The notes under the pieces were generated by a model that saw only the letters and a program-made list of their open reading frames with translations, did no database searches and was not told the DNA's origin. Positions 6,133 to 6,522 of a stretch of 6,522 bases of DNA are shown here, piece after piece (the stretch's first letter is position 1; each line of letters starts with the position of its first letter). Source of the stretch: Bacteroidales bacterium UBA932 (GTDB lineage Bacteria > Bacteroidota > Bacteroidia > Bacteroidales > UBA932); the NCBI GenBank assembly GCA_002293585.1, contig DBDM01000147.1, forward strand, positions 1 through 6,522. Direction: 5' to 3'. The translations under genes were made by a program, and so were the position numbers.

Positions 6133-6522
6133 ATAGCAACCCCTTACAGACCGCAACGTCCGGCTTTTAGACCGGGAGGCCAAAACAACAATGCTGCGAG
6201 AGATCGCAACTTTAACAGGTCCCGGAATAATAAGAAAGAAGATGAACACCGTACAAATACGGGCATCAGGGGCGTGAACACTGTTCGTGTGGTGGGCGAC
6301 AATGTTCCCAATCCCGGCTCCATCTATCCCATAACCGAAGCCTTACGTATGGCGGAGGATCTGGAACTCGACCTGGTGGAAATTTCCCCGAATGCCGATC
6401 CTCCCGTTTGTAAGATCGTTGATTACCAGAAGTTCCTGTATCAACAGCGCAAAAAGGCCAAAGAAATGAAGTCGCATGCGCAGAAGGTGGTCATCAAAGA
6501 GATCCGTTTCGGTCCGCAGACC
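6133..6522 (+). CDS. infC: translation initiation factor IF3, N-terminal part, ATA start
   Basis: 130 codons are present; the gene continues past the window end. IF3 binds the 30S subunit, blocks 50S joining and rejects wrong start codons. Residues 1-41 form an Arg/Asn/Pro-rich extension ([15 protein letters not shown] onward), probably disordered. The IF3 N-domain runs from about 43: VRVVGDN (51-57), [20 protein letters not shown] (67-86) and [22 protein letters not shown] (90-111). The linker leads to [10 protein letters not shown] (119-128), the opening of the C-domain. The reading frame is closed upstream by TAA at 6109-6111, and no ATG, GTG, TTG or CTG lies between that stop and the SD-proximal ATA at 6133-6135. 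An ATA start fits the family: E. coli infC uses AUU, through which IF3 represses its own translation. Genes for L35 and L20 probably follow. Confidence 0.93.
   Translation, partial: MATPYRPQRPAFRPGGQNNNAARDRNFNRSRNNKKEDEHRTNTGIRGVNTVRVVGDNVPNPGSIYPITEALRMAEDLELDLVEISPNADPPVCKIVDYQKFLYQQRKKAKEMKSHAQKVVIKEIRFGPQT

Overview
The window looks like a housekeeping segment of a Bacteroidota chromosome. Four things point that way. There is a DAHP synthase with chorismate mutase fused at its C-terminus. There is a lipid-anchored TamA-type Omp85 protein (TamL-like). Two promoters match the Bacteroidota pattern TTTG-N19/20-TAnnTTTG exactly. Most genes lack a Shine-Dalgarno sequence. The Arg/Asn/Pro-rich N-terminal extension of IF3 suggests a Chitinophagales or Sphingobacteriales relative, but that finer placement is inference only.

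Layout. Minus strand, read from about 1550 down to 1: a bifunctional DAHP synthase/chorismate mutase (486-1550), then after a 4-base gap a lipoprotein of the Gfo/Idh/MocA fold resembling glycoside hydrolase family 109, cut by the window edge (1-481). Position 1551-1701 is an AT-rich divergent spacer with a short AATTGAT repeat and a T-rich period-8 tract. Plus strand: a TamL-like outer-membrane Omp85 lipoprotein (1702-3969), threonyl-tRNA synthetase thrS (4030-5973), and the first 130 codons of infC for IF3 (6133 to the window end). No gene-free stretch exceeds 300 bases; the three spacers are 151, 60 and 159 bp.

How the genes relate. thrS followed by infC is a widely conserved bacterial order, usually continuing with rpmI and rplT, which would lie just outside the window. 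Here thrS and infC each have their own Bacteroidota-type promoter. They are separated by an imperfect inverted repeat whose left arm supplies the last five codons of thrS. infC has no ATG, GTG, TTG or CTG in a plausible start position. It appears to start at ATA, 8 nt after a strong GGAGGA, consistent with IF3 controlling its own synthesis through a non-canonical start codon. The divergent pair joins aromatic amino acid synthesis to a probable periplasmic or surface sugar enzyme; a shared transcript is likely from the 4-bp spacing, but a functional link is not evident.

I see no mobile element, CRISPR array, tRNA or rRNA, and no convincing new multi-gene system. The observations most worth following are the ATA start of infC and the AATTGATAAT repeat family that reaches into thrS.
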